Shown piece by piece: positions 1 to 5,360 of a stretch of DNA of 5,399 nucleotides. The translations under genes were made by a program, and so were the position numbers. The stretch covers positions 1 through 5,399 of the forward strand of contig JAGRKR010000769.1 of assembly GCA_020442225.1 (NCBI GenBank), read 5' to 3'. Within the stretch, counting starts at the first letter, position 1. Each line of letters begins with the position of its first letter. Below the pieces are notes generated by a model. The model was not told the origin of the DNA and made no database searches. It was given only the letters and a program-made list of their open reading frames with translations. This stretch comes from Hyphomicrobiaceae bacterium (GTDB taxonomy: Bacteria > Pseudomonadota > Alphaproteobacteria > Rhizobiales > Hyphomicrobiaceae).

Positions 1-111
1 GGGGAGCCGCCACACCTCGCCGAAGATGCGGAAGGCGAAAACGTAGCGGAACCTCAGCGCTACGAGGCTGCCGGGCATGAGCAGCGGCAGGGTAATCGAC
101 CGGAACCGCTG

Positions 112-114
112 TCA
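112..114 (-). other. In-frame TGA stop in the permease EAA loop
   Basis: The codon is TGA on the minus strand. It follows GASP and precedes QRFR, where related permeases usually have Trp (GAS-x-W-x-x-F). A single change (TGG to TGA; C to T at plus-strand base 112) would create it. The other genes in the window use TGA as a genuine stop (at 693-695 and 3051-3053), so a reassigned genetic code is unlikely. Confidence 0.85.
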
Positions 115-692
115 GGGGCTGGCGCCGTCGATCGAAGCGCTCTCGTAGAGATCGTTGGGGATGCCCATTCGCGCCGAATAGAGGATGAGGAACGAGAAGG
201 GCAGGTGCAGCCAGACCGAGAGCAGGCCGACCAGCGTGAGCGCCGCCCAGCGGTCCGTCGTCCAGGCGAGTTCGGGCAGGCCGACGATGTGCATGAGACC
301 GGAAATCAGGCCGACATCCGGCTCGAACATGTATTTCCAGATGACCACGGCGACGACGTCGCTCACCGCGTAGGGGGCGATGATGACGGATATCAGCACG
401 CGCCGGGCCGGCACGCCCATGGCGAAGATCGCCGCCATGCCGAGCGCGATGGCGAGCTCGAGGTAGACGACGATGTTGACGACCACGAAGGTGTTGATGA
501 AGGACCGCCAGAAATAGGGGTCGGTCAGAACGAAGATGTAGTTGCGCAGGCCGACGAAGGTCGGCGCGGCGCCGAAGCTCGTCTCCTGCAGGCTGAGCCA
601 GAAGACGTAGATGGCGGGCAGGCCGATGACGAGCAGCAGCAGAAGCTGCACCGGCGCGGCCATGATGACATAGGCGATGCGACTGGAAAATT

Positions 693-696
693 TCAT
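693..696 (-). other. ATGA stop/start overlap coupling the PLP enzyme and permease genes
   Basis: The TGA of the PLP enzyme gene and the ATG of the permease share two bases in ATGA. No purine-rich Shine-Dalgarno stretch lies in the 20 bases before the ATG, so permease translation probably depends on ribosomes terminating on the upstream gene. Confidence 0.7.
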
Positions 697-1736
697 GATG
701 CAAGCGCTGGTGCGACGATCTCGGCGCGCGCGAACAGGCCCGGCGCGCCGCCGGTATGGATGAAGACGACCTTGGCGTCGGACGCGATGCGGCCGCTCTG
801 GAGATTGCCGATCAGGCCGTGCAGCGCCTTGCCGCTATAGGCGGGGTCGAGCACCAGCCCGGCGGTCCGGCCGGCGGTGGCGAGCGCAGCCATGGACCCT
901 TCGCTGGCGAGGCCGTAACCGGCGCCGATATAGCCGTCGTCGACGATGACGCGCGCCGGATCGACGGTCGCGCTCGATTTGAGCAGCGCCAGCGCCTCGC
1001 CGGCGCGCTTGAGGATCAGCGGTTCGATGAAGCTCCGCGGTTGCTGCACGCTGATCACCAGTACGCGCGTCGCAACGCGCGCGCGGGCAAAGCCGGCGAT
1101 GAGGCCGGCGGCGGTCAGGCCGGAGCCCGCGGCGAGCACCGCCCAGTCGGGCGCGGTCCTGGTGTCTGCGAGAATCTCGTCGGCGAGGCTCATGGCGCCG
1201 GCCGCGGCAAGCGGGCCCGTCGCGCCGGGCAGGCGTGCGAGGTACGGCTTGTGGCCGGCGGCGCGCTCGCTCTCAACCAGCGCATCCATGCGCTTTCCGA
1301 CGGCGTCCGAGTAGGGATCGGTGGTGTCGATCCAGTGGATCTCGGCGCCGAAGACGCGGTCGAGCAGCAGGTTGCCGTTCACCGGGGAAGCGGGCGTGCC
1401 GCGCAGCAGCAGCACGCAGCGCCAGCCGAGCGTGGCGCAGGCGGCGGCGGTGGCGCGGCAGAAATTCGACTGGGCGGCGGCGGTGGTGACGATGGTATCG
1501 CACCCTTGTGCCGCGGCATCGGCGAGAATGACTTCGAGCTGGCGCGGCTTGTTGCCGCCCATGCCGAGACCCGACTCGTCCTCGCGCTTGACGAGGAGGC
1601 CGGGGCAGCCGATGGCAGCCCCGAGCCGAGGCGCCGCGTGCAGCGGCGTCGGGAAGTTGGCCAGCCTCAATCGCGGGAGTTCGGGCGGCTCGGAGGTGAG
1701 CGCGTCGCGCATATCGAGGCTGGCCATTGGCGTCAC
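693..1736 (-). CDS. PLP-dependent enzyme of the D-cysteine desulfhydrase / ACC deaminase family
   Basis: A 347-residue fold-type II PLP enzyme, close to the family's usual 325-340. PLP family members eliminate or deaminate small amino acids (D-cysteine, L-cysteate, ACC). Landmarks: substrate-end motif FPTPL at 28-32, KRED at 50-53, PLP lysine K63 in GGNK, QSN at 89-91, a glycine-rich phosphate-binding loop GSGLT at 204-208, DPAYSGKA at 297-304, and HTGGAPGLF at 327-335. ACC deaminase has Glu after the Tyr in the DPxY motif; here it is Ser (Y300-S301), which argues against ACC deaminase and for the desulfhydrase/lyase branch. Two usually conserved positions differ: Q66 where GNKxRK normally has Lys, and F92 where QSNH is usual. 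The GTG start at 1736 lies four bases after the solute-binding protein stop; an ATG nine bases further in is an alternative, and neither has a strong ribosome binding site. Lying between the transporter's binding protein and permease, it probably acts on the imported compound. Substrate unknown; L-cysteate lyase or an amino sugar-acid deaminase are alternatives. Confidence 0.87.
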   Translation of the reverse strand: MTPMASLDMRDALTSEPPELPRLRLANFPTPLHAAPRLGAAIGCPGLLVKREDESGLGMGGNKPRQLEVILADAAAQGCDTIVTTAAAQSNFCRATAAACATLGWRCVLLLRGTPASPVNGNLLLDRVFGAEIHWIDTTDPYSDAVGKRMDALVESERAAGHKPYLARLPGATGPLAAAGAMSLADEILADTRTAPDWAVLAAGSGLTAAGLIAGFARARVATRVLVISVQQPRSFIEPLILKRAGEALALLKSSATVDPARVIVDDGYIGAGYGLASEGSMAALATAGRTAGLVLDPAYSGKALHGLIGNLQSGRIASDAKVVFIHTGGAPGLFARAEIVAPALAS

Positions 1737-1740
1737 ACCG

Positions 1741-3018
1741 TTACGGGAGGAGAGGCGTGACGCGCTTCTTGACGTCCTCCATGGCGTCCTTGACCGGCAT
1801 CATGCCGAGCACGGCAGCCTGGAGGTCTTCGACGAAGATGTCGGCGGCCTTGGCAGCGTTGTCGAAGGGCGGCAGCGGAACGCGCCCGACGAGGAGCACC
1901 GCCTTCTCTTCGGCCGCGTAGGGCAGCTTGCTCTTCATCGCATCGTCGTCATAGGTGGAGGCGCGCACCGGGCCATTGCCGTTGAGGGCGGCCTTCAGCG
2001 TGTTCTCCTTGGAGAGCATCGTCTTCACGAGATCCCAGGCGAGGTCCTTGTGCTTGGAGTTCTTCGGAATGACGATCGTCCAGAACTCGACCTTCGCGGG
2101 CGCGACGGCGAACTTGTCCTTGAACTTCTCGCTGACCGGCAGGGCGACGGTCTTGATGTTGCCCGCCTCCTTCGACTTCTCCGGGTCGTTGTAGATGCGG
2201 TTGCGGCCGCAGGAGGTCGTGGTCATCGCCACCCGGCCCGTCTGCATCCAGGTGTTGATTTCCTCGTCCTTGATCGCCGCCCAGTTCTTCGGCAGCACGC
2301 CGTCCTTGTAGAAGCCGGCGAGCGTGTTGACGGCGTTCATCATGCCGTCCTCGGTGGTCGCCACCTTGTAGTCGGTGGTGATGAAGTCGCCGTTCCAGGT
2401 GCGGGCGAGGTCGACGGTGTTGGCGTAGCCGTCACCGGCGATGAGGAAGCCGTAGACCTTGGTGCCGTCGTCGCGGGTGAAGGTCAGCTTGTGGGCGGCG
2501 TCGATCAGCTCCTCGACGCTCGTCGGCGGCTTCACGCCCTTCTCGGCGAAGATGCGCTCGTTGTAGTGGAAGCACGACGAGGCATGGCGGAACGGCACGC
2601 CGTAGAGCGTGTTGTTGAAGGTCATCCCGGCGACGAGGCCCGGGAAAATGTCGCCCATGTCCTCGATCGGGTTGGCTTCCTGATGCGGGGTCAGCGGCTC
2701 GAGCAGCTTGGTGACACTCTCGACGGCGCGCGTGTTCAGGAAGAACGCGATGTCGATGGAGGTCTCGGGAAGCTGCAGCTCGCGGAAGAGGCGCTCATGC
2801 AGGGCGTTGGTGTCGAGGGTCACCCATTCGGTGCCGACGCCGTTCTTCTCCTGCCATGCCTTGGTGATGTCGCCGCCCTGGGCACCGGTGGAGACGGTCT
2901 CGTGCACCTTGTGCGACAGGATGGTGAGCTTCTCGGGCTTGTCCTCGGCCTGCGCGCCCGACGCCAGCGCCACCAGCGCCGTCGCGGCCAGTCCGTATCT
3001 GATCAGTTTCGCAATCAT
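1741..3018 (-). CDS. ABC transporter periplasmic solute-binding protein (family 1, carbohydrate type)
   Basis: A 425-residue secreted binding protein that delivers a ligand to the permease encoded two genes downstream. The N terminus is a classic Sec signal peptide: basic MIAKLIR, a hydrophobic core to about residue 19, then the cleavage motif AQA after residue 24. There is no lipobox Cys. The mature part has family-1 binding protein features: a short first strand (KLTILSHK, 30-37), a hinge-region YGVPFRHASSCFHYNERIF segment at 139-157, GRVAMTTTSCG at 261-271 and a C-terminal helical region ending in TPLLP. Two cysteines only (C149, C270) remain after export. Length fits the 400-440 of MalE/UgpB-like proteins. 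The ATG at 3018 has a good GGGAGGA site eight bases upstream, and the gap to the preceding regulator gene is 32 bases. The ligand cannot be read from the sequence; the neighbouring enolase-superfamily and SIS-domain proteins suggest a sugar acid or derivative. Confidence 0.92.
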   Translation of the reverse strand: MIAKLIRYGLAATALVALASGAQAEDKPEKLTILSHKVHETVSTGAQGGDITKAWQEKNGVGTEWVTLDTNALHERLFRELQLPETSIDIAFFLNTRAVESVTKLLEPLTPHQEANPIEDMGDIFPGLVAGMTFNNTLYGVPFRHASSCFHYNERIFAEKGVKPPTSVEELIDAAHKLTFTRDDGTKVYGFLIAGDGYANTVDLARTWNGDFITTDYKVATTEDGMMNAVNTLAGFYKDGVLPKNWAAIKDEEINTWMQTGRVAMTTTSCGRNRIYNDPEKSKEAGNIKTVALPVSEKFKDKFAVAPAKVEFWTIVIPKNSKHKDLAWDLVKTMLSKENTLKAALNGNGPVRASTYDDDAMKSKLPYAAEEKAVLLVGRVPLPPFDNAAKAADIFVEDLQAAVLGMMPVKDAMEDVKKRVTPLLP

Positions 3019-3026
3019 CTTCTTCG

Positions 3027-3033
3027 TCCTCCC
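3027..3033 (-). promoter_or_regulatory. Ribosome binding site of the solute-binding protein gene
   Basis: GGGAGGA on the minus strand with eight bases to the ATG at 3018. It is the strongest ribosome binding site inside the operon apart from that of the first gene, in keeping with binding proteins being made in excess over permeases. Confidence 0.75.
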
Positions 3034-3038
3034 TTCTG

Positions 3039-3050
3039 GTTGATCTCAAC
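3039..3050. repeat. Short palindrome in the regulator to binding-protein gap
   Basis: GTTGATCTCAAC has five-base arms (GTTGA/TCAAC) around two central bases and fills part of the 32-base gap. The two-base centre makes a stable hairpin unlikely; it could be a chance palindrome or a protein site. It does not match the GTAG/CTAC pattern seen upstream of the operon. Confidence 0.25.
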
Positions 3051-3965
3051 TCATGCGGAGATTTCGGCGGCTGGGCGCCGCCGGCTGCGTGCAGGCTTGT
3101 CGTCCGTGATCCATTGATCGCTGGTCGCTTCCTTCACGTATTCGAGGCGCGGAATGATCTCCGGGCCGCGGCCAAGCGCGACGAGGGTGGCGAGCAGGTC
3201 CACCATGACGAAATGGGCGAGGCGGGTCGCCATCGGCGCGTAGAGGAACGTGTCTTCCGGCGTGTCGATGGCGAGCGTCAGGTCGGCGACCTTCGCGAGG
3301 GGCGAGTCGGAGCGCGTGACGGCGATGACATAGGCGCCGCATTCGCGCGCCACGCGGACATTGCGCAGAACGTCCTTGATGCGGCCGTTGTAGGAAAAGG
3401 CGAGCAGCACGTCGCCGGGCCGCAGGGTGGCGGCCGACATGGTCTGCAGGTGCGGGTCGTGCAGCGACTGGCAGATCAGGTCGAGGCGCATGAATTTCTG
3501 CTGCGCGTCGTAGGCGACGGTGTTGGAGAGGCCGACCCCGACGAGCCCGAGGCGGCGGGCCTTGCGGATCCGGTCGGCCGCCTGCTGCAGCAAGTCGTCG
3601 TCGATGGAACGGCGCAGTTCGGTGATGGCGTTGATCGATTTGTCGAAGACCTTCTGCTTGACCGCCTCGATGTCGTCCCCGAAGCCGATGTCGCGGTGCA
3701 CATAGGCAGCGCCGCCGGCGGCCAGCGCTTCGGCGAGCGCGATCTTGAAATGGGCATAGCCGTCCAGCCCGAGGCTGCGGCAGAAGCGCAGAACGGTCGG
3801 CTCGCTCACATCGGCCTCGGCCGCGAGTGCCGCGAGGTTCTTGCGCGGCACGCTCGCCGGCGCCGCGAGCACGACGTCGGCGACCAGCGTCTCGGCGCGC
3901 GAAAGCTGCGGCCTCAGCGCGGCGAGACGTTCGAGAAGGTCGCTGCGCTTTACGCGGTCGTCCAA
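3051..3965 (-). CDS. RpiR/MurR family transcriptional regulator, HexR-like (HTH plus SIS domain)
   Basis: A 304-residue cytoplasmic DNA-binding regulator. The N-terminal HTH_6 domain covers about residues 8-80, with the recognition region ADVSEPTVLRFCRSLG at 51-66 followed by GYAHFK; this is almost word for word the HexR signature. A SIS sugar-phosphate isomerase-like domain spans about 125-265, with GVGLSNTVAYDAQQKF at 143-158, SYNGRIKDVL at 191-200 and PEDTFLYAPM at 236-245. S147 and S191 sit where HexR has its two ligand-contacting serines (S140 and S184 in Pseudomonas HexR, from memory), so a phosphorylated sugar-acid effector such as KDPG or a relative is plausible. The TTG start at 3965 is chosen because GGAGGA lies nine bases upstream, the N terminus aligns with HexR and no Met occurs for over 150 codons. 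It overlaps the upstream enzyme gene by 16 bases. Being inside the operon, it would be autoregulated if it acts at the upstream palindromes. The basic, disordered-looking C-terminal tail (PARSRRRPAAEISA) is not typical. Confidence 0.9.
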   Translation of the reverse strand: MDDRVKRSDLLERLAALRPQLSRAETLVADVVLAAPASVPRKNLAALAAEADVSEPTVLRFCRSLGLDGYAHFKIALAEALAAGGAAYVHRDIGFGDDIEAVKQKVFDKSINAITELRRSIDDDLLQQAADRIRKARRLGLVGVGLSNTVAYDAQQKFMRLDLICQSLHDPHLQTMSAATLRPGDVLLAFSYNGRIKDVLRNVRVARECGAYVIAVTRSDSPLAKVADLTLAIDTPEDTFLYAPMATRLAHFVMVDLLATLVALGRGPEIIPRLEYVKEATSDQWITDDKPARSRRRPAAEISA

Positions 3966-5065
3966 CGCTCGACTTCCTCCATGTTCAGCTCGACGCCGAG
4001 ACCCGGGCCGCGGGGCAGCGGCAGCGCGCCGTCAACCAGCGTGTCCTTCGACCCGACCGGCTCCTTGAGCAGCTTGTCGCGCAAGGGGTTGGGGAAGATC
4101 ATGCATTCGAAGGTCAGGAAGTTCGGCATGGCGGCCGCGAGATGCAGGCTCGCCGCGGCGCAGATGGCGCCCGAGGCGCCGACATGGGGCGCATAGGGGA
4201 TGTGCATGGCGGCCGCGAGGTTGGCAATCTTGCGCGTCTCGCTGATGCCACCCGAACGGGCGACGTCGGGCTGGATGACACCGACCGCGCGGGCTGCGAG
4301 AAGCGGCGCGGCACCGATCGCGGTGTGCTCGCTCTCGCCGCCGGCAAGGCGCAGCGGCAGCTTCTGGCGCAGCCACTTGTAGCCCTCGATGTCCTCCGGA
4401 ACGATCGGTTCCTCGAACCAGAAATAGCCGAGCTCGGCGAGACCCTTGCCGACCTCGAGCGCATCGTCGACGTCGAAGATCCAGTTGGAGTCCGCCGTCA
4501 GGCGAATGTTCGGCCCGGCGACCTCGCGCACCAGCTTGGCGCGGGCGATGGAGGCTTCCACCGGCGCGCCGATCTTGACCTTCATTTCCTTGAAGCCGTC
4601 GGCGAGGCAGTCCTCGACCACCTTCGCGGCGTTGGCGTCGTCGGTCCACGGGATGGACGAGGCATAGGCGCGGATGCCGGTGCGGTCCATGTGACCGAGC
4701 AGCTCGTAGACCGGGCGGCCGACCTCCTTGCCGAGGATGTCCCAGATGGCGATGTCGATGGCCGAGATCGCCTCGATGAGCATGCCGCCGGAACGGCCGG
4801 AGAAGGTGCGGAAGAGCTTCTGCCAGATCGCTTCGACCGCGAACGGGTCCATGCCGATGATCTTCGGCGCGAGCAGGCCGTCGATCAGCTCCGCGTAGGA
4901 CTTCGGTCCGAAGCGGGCGAGGCCTTCACCGACGCCGGTGATGCCGGTGTCGGTCTCGACGACCACGACGACGATCGAAATCGTTCCGAACGAGCCCTGC
5001 GACGTGCGCTGCAAATCGCCAATCGGGACCGTGAGCGGGTATGCCCGCACGCTCTTTATCTTCAA
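3950..5065 (-). CDS. Mandelate racemase-type enolase superfamily enzyme (probable acid-sugar dehydratase or cycloisomerase)
   Basis: A 371-residue cytoplasmic, Mg-dependent enzyme that abstracts the proton alpha to a carboxylate. The N-terminal capping domain covers about 1-125 and the TIM barrel the rest. Barrel residues are all present: K162 and K164 (KVK), metal ligands D192 (TADSN), E218 (FEEP) and E244 (GGE), the Asp-His dyad D267 (QPD) and H294 (APH), and E320. The spacing from D192 to E218, E244, D267 and H294 equals that of mandelate racemase D195, E221, E247, D270 and H297. Several stretches (FEEPIVPE, AGGE, QPDxxxxGGxSE, GPGLGVELN) recall D-galactarolactone cycloisomerase and related sugar-acid enzymes, so a dehydratase, epimerase or cycloisomerase of a sugar acid is most likely. 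The TTG at 5065 is chosen because GGGAGGA sits seven bases upstream and the protein then starts MKIKSVRAYPL, the usual family N terminus; the nearby ATG at 5073 is in another frame and stops after three codons. First gene of the operon. Confidence 0.92.
   Translation of the reverse strand: MKIKSVRAYPLTVPIGDLQRTSQGSFGTISIVVVVVETDTGITGVGEGLARFGPKSYAELIDGLLAPKIIGMDPFAVEAIWQKLFRTFSGRSGGMLIEAISAIDIAIWDILGKEVGRPVYELLGHMDRTGIRAYASSIPWTDDANAAKVVEDCLADGFKEMKVKIGAPVEASIARAKLVREVAGPNIRLTADSNWIFDVDDALEVGKGLAELGYFWFEEPIVPEDIEGYKWLRQKLPLRLAGGESEHTAIGAAPLLAARAVGVIQPDVARSGGISETRKIANLAAAMHIPYAPHVGASGAICAAASLHLAAAMPNFLTFECMIFPNPLRDKLLKEPVGSKDTLVDGALPLPRGPGLGVELNMEEVERWTTA
3975..3980 (-). promoter_or_regulatory. 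Ribosome binding site that supports the TTG start of the RpiR gene
   Basis: GGAGGA on the minus strand, nine bases before the TTG at 3963-3965. It lies within the coding sequence of the upstream enzyme gene (its residues near MEEVE), so the two genes overlap and are probably translationally coupled. Confidence 0.65.
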
Positions 5066-5072
5066 GTCTGCA

Positions 5073-5079
5073 TCCTCCC
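5073..5079 (-). promoter_or_regulatory. Ribosome binding site that fixes the TTG start of the enolase-superfamily gene
   Basis: GGGAGGA on the minus strand, seven bases before the TTG at 5063-5065. The final A of this site is also the A of an out-of-frame ATG that ends after three codons (ATG CAG ACT TGA). That TGA overlaps the real TTG start, so the ATG is probably not used, although a tiny coupled leader cannot be excluded. Confidence 0.75.
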
Positions 5080-5084
5080 AATGA

Positions 5085-5099
5085 CGTAGTTGAACTACA
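5085..5099. promoter_or_regulatory. Candidate HexR-type operator, site 1
   Basis: CGTAGTTGAACTACA contains a perfect 13-base palindrome, GTAGTTGAACTAC, centred on 5092. On the minus strand it reads TGTAGTTCAACTACG, which fits the published HexR pattern (TGTARTT around a centre, then AAYTACA) at all but the last base. It lies 20-34 bases upstream of the TTG start, just before the ribosome binding site, where a bound repressor would block transcription. The operon's own HexR-like regulator is the natural candidate to bind it. The match is visible in the sequence; the binding is inferred. Confidence 0.65.
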
Positions 5100-5117
5100 A
5101 ATTTTCGTAGCTGTCCA
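5089..5117 (-). promoter_or_regulatory. Weak candidate sigma-70 promoter
   Basis: On the minus strand TGGACA (5117-5112) matches five of six bases of the -35 consensus. Seventeen bases on is TTCAAC (5094-5089), a poor -10 (three of six) inside operator site 1. An alternative pair is TTGTGC (5132-5127) with TACGAA (5109-5104), also 17 bases apart. Either would give a short leader and overlap the operator cluster. Neither is strong. Confidence 0.25.
5106..5113. promoter_or_regulatory. Possible operator half-site between the two palindromes
   Basis: CGTAGCTG repeats the left arm of site 2 (TGTAGCTG) with one change but has no matching right arm. The shared GTAGCTG copies start 30 bases apart (5107 and 5137). 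It may be a degenerate third operator or chance. Confidence 0.3.
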
Positions 5118-5134
5118 CGCTGCAGCGCACAAAA

Positions 5135-5151
5135 ATGTAGCTGCCTTACAT
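5135..5151. promoter_or_regulatory. Candidate HexR-type operator, site 2
   Basis: ATGTAGCTGCCTTACAT has perfect five-base outer arms (ATGTA/TACAT) around seven bases. The outer TGTA...TACA spacing equals that of a 15-base HexR site, but the inner bases are not symmetrical, so it is weaker than site 1. Its centre (5143) is 51 bases from that of site 1 (5092), close to five helical turns, which would suit cooperative binding or looping. Confidence 0.45.
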
Positions 5152-5170
5152 CGTCGAAATTGGCAGGGAT

Positions 5171-5218
5171 GCACCATCCGGAGCGCGCAAAGCGCGGACC
5201 GGTTGCACCGTCCGGATG
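5171..5218. repeat. Repeated GCACC(A/G)TCCGGA and overlapping inverted repeat
   Basis: GCACCATCCGGA (5171-5182) recurs as GCACCGTCCGGA (5205-5216), 11 of 12 identical with starts 34 bases apart. Because TCCGGA is itself palindromic, CATCCGGA (5175-5182) also forms a perfect eight-base inverted repeat with TCCGGATG (5211-5218). It could be a second regulatory site pair or the outer stem of a hairpin. Confidence 0.45.
5178..5202. repeat. Stem-loop with CGCGC-AAA-GCGCG core
   Basis: Inner arms CGCGC (5184-5188) and GCGCG (5192-5196) close a three-base AAA loop. Outside a 2x2 internal mismatch, CCGG (5178-5181) pairs with CCGG (5199-5202). No T-run follows on either strand, so it is not a standard intrinsic terminator. 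Confidence 0.4.
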
Positions 5219-5333
5219 TGACGGATTCGTGTGAATGGCCCGCCCGGACCGGCGAGCGCCCGGGCATTTCGCGCGCTTGCAGTCTGTGCTGCCGATGCCG
5301 TTTGGGGGCGATGCGACCGTGCCGGCGATGGGT

Positions 5334-5356
5334 GTGGCCGCAGGCGATCGGGCCAC
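5334..5356 (-). terminator. Weak hairpin just after the possible upstream gene end
   Basis: GTGGCC (5334-5339) and GGCCAC (5351-5356) form a six-base stem with an 11-base loop, beginning a few bases after the TGA at 5361-5363 in the minus direction. There is no following T-run, so only weak or factor-dependent termination is plausible. Confidence 0.25.
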
Positions 5357-5360
5357 CGCG

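Larger units (their letters stand above)
1..696 (-). pseudogene. Carbohydrate ABC transporter permease (MalF/UgpA type), interrupted by an in-frame TGA and cut by the window edge
   Basis: Inner-membrane subunit of a CUT1-type sugar ABC importer. The intact part is 194 codons from an ATG at 696. Hydrophobic segments lie near residues 8-34, 68-93, 100-122 and 150-174, and the GLRNY motif typical of these permeases is at 49-53. The cytoplasmic EAA loop that docks on the ATPase begins at E185 (ESASIDGASP), then a TGA at 112-114 stops the frame. Reading through in the same frame gives QRFRSITLPLL, so the loop consensus (E, D-G, nine residues, I-x-L-P) is complete except for the stop; frame and family sequence continue 37 codons to base 1. 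Family members are about 280-310 residues, so a 194-residue product would lack the end of the loop and the last helices and should not work. The start overlaps the upstream stop as ATGA with no clear ribosome binding site, which suggests translational coupling. The family call is secure; whether the stop is biological or an error is not. Confidence 0.85.
5066..5360. other. Upstream intergenic and control region of the operon
   Basis: No convincing gene lies here: reading frames that cross it lack family-like composition and a ribosome binding site. The half nearest the operon (5066-5160) is less GC-rich and holds the ribosome binding site, operators and promoter candidates. The distal half (5161-5360) is very GC-rich and holds stem-loops and a short repeat, which may end transcription of an upstream gene. 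Confidence 0.6.

Noticed and set aside
112..114. Reassigned code with TGA read as Trp
   Set aside because: The PLP enzyme and regulator genes end in TGA at sensible positions, and Trp is encoded by TGG throughout.
693..1736. ACC deaminase (acdS) as the identity of the PLP enzyme
   Set aside because: The diagnostic Glu after the DPxY tyrosine is Ser, and other substrate positions differ, so the gene symbol would be misleading.
205..3117. Long plus-strand open frames opposite the operon genes (205-840, 756-1760, 1321-3117)
   Set aside because: They mirror the codon positions of the minus-strand genes in GC-rich DNA, have biased Arg/Gly/Asp/Ala composition, show no family motifs and lack ribosome binding sites.
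3051..3965. Naming the regulator hexR outright
   Set aside because: Motifs and operator resemble HexR, but the operon context is not the Entner-Doudoroff cluster; a paralogue with another effector is as likely.
3114..5089. Long plus-strand open frames over the regulator and enolase-superfamily genes (3114-4196, 3827-5089)
   Set aside because: Same antisense shadow pattern; the minus-strand frames carry full active-site and HTH/SIS motifs.
5066..5356. N-terminal extension of the enolase-superfamily protein to 5356
   Set aside because: The added 97 codons have no family similarity and would run through the operators and the ribosome binding site; the TTG at 5065 has an ideal site and gives the normal family N terminus.
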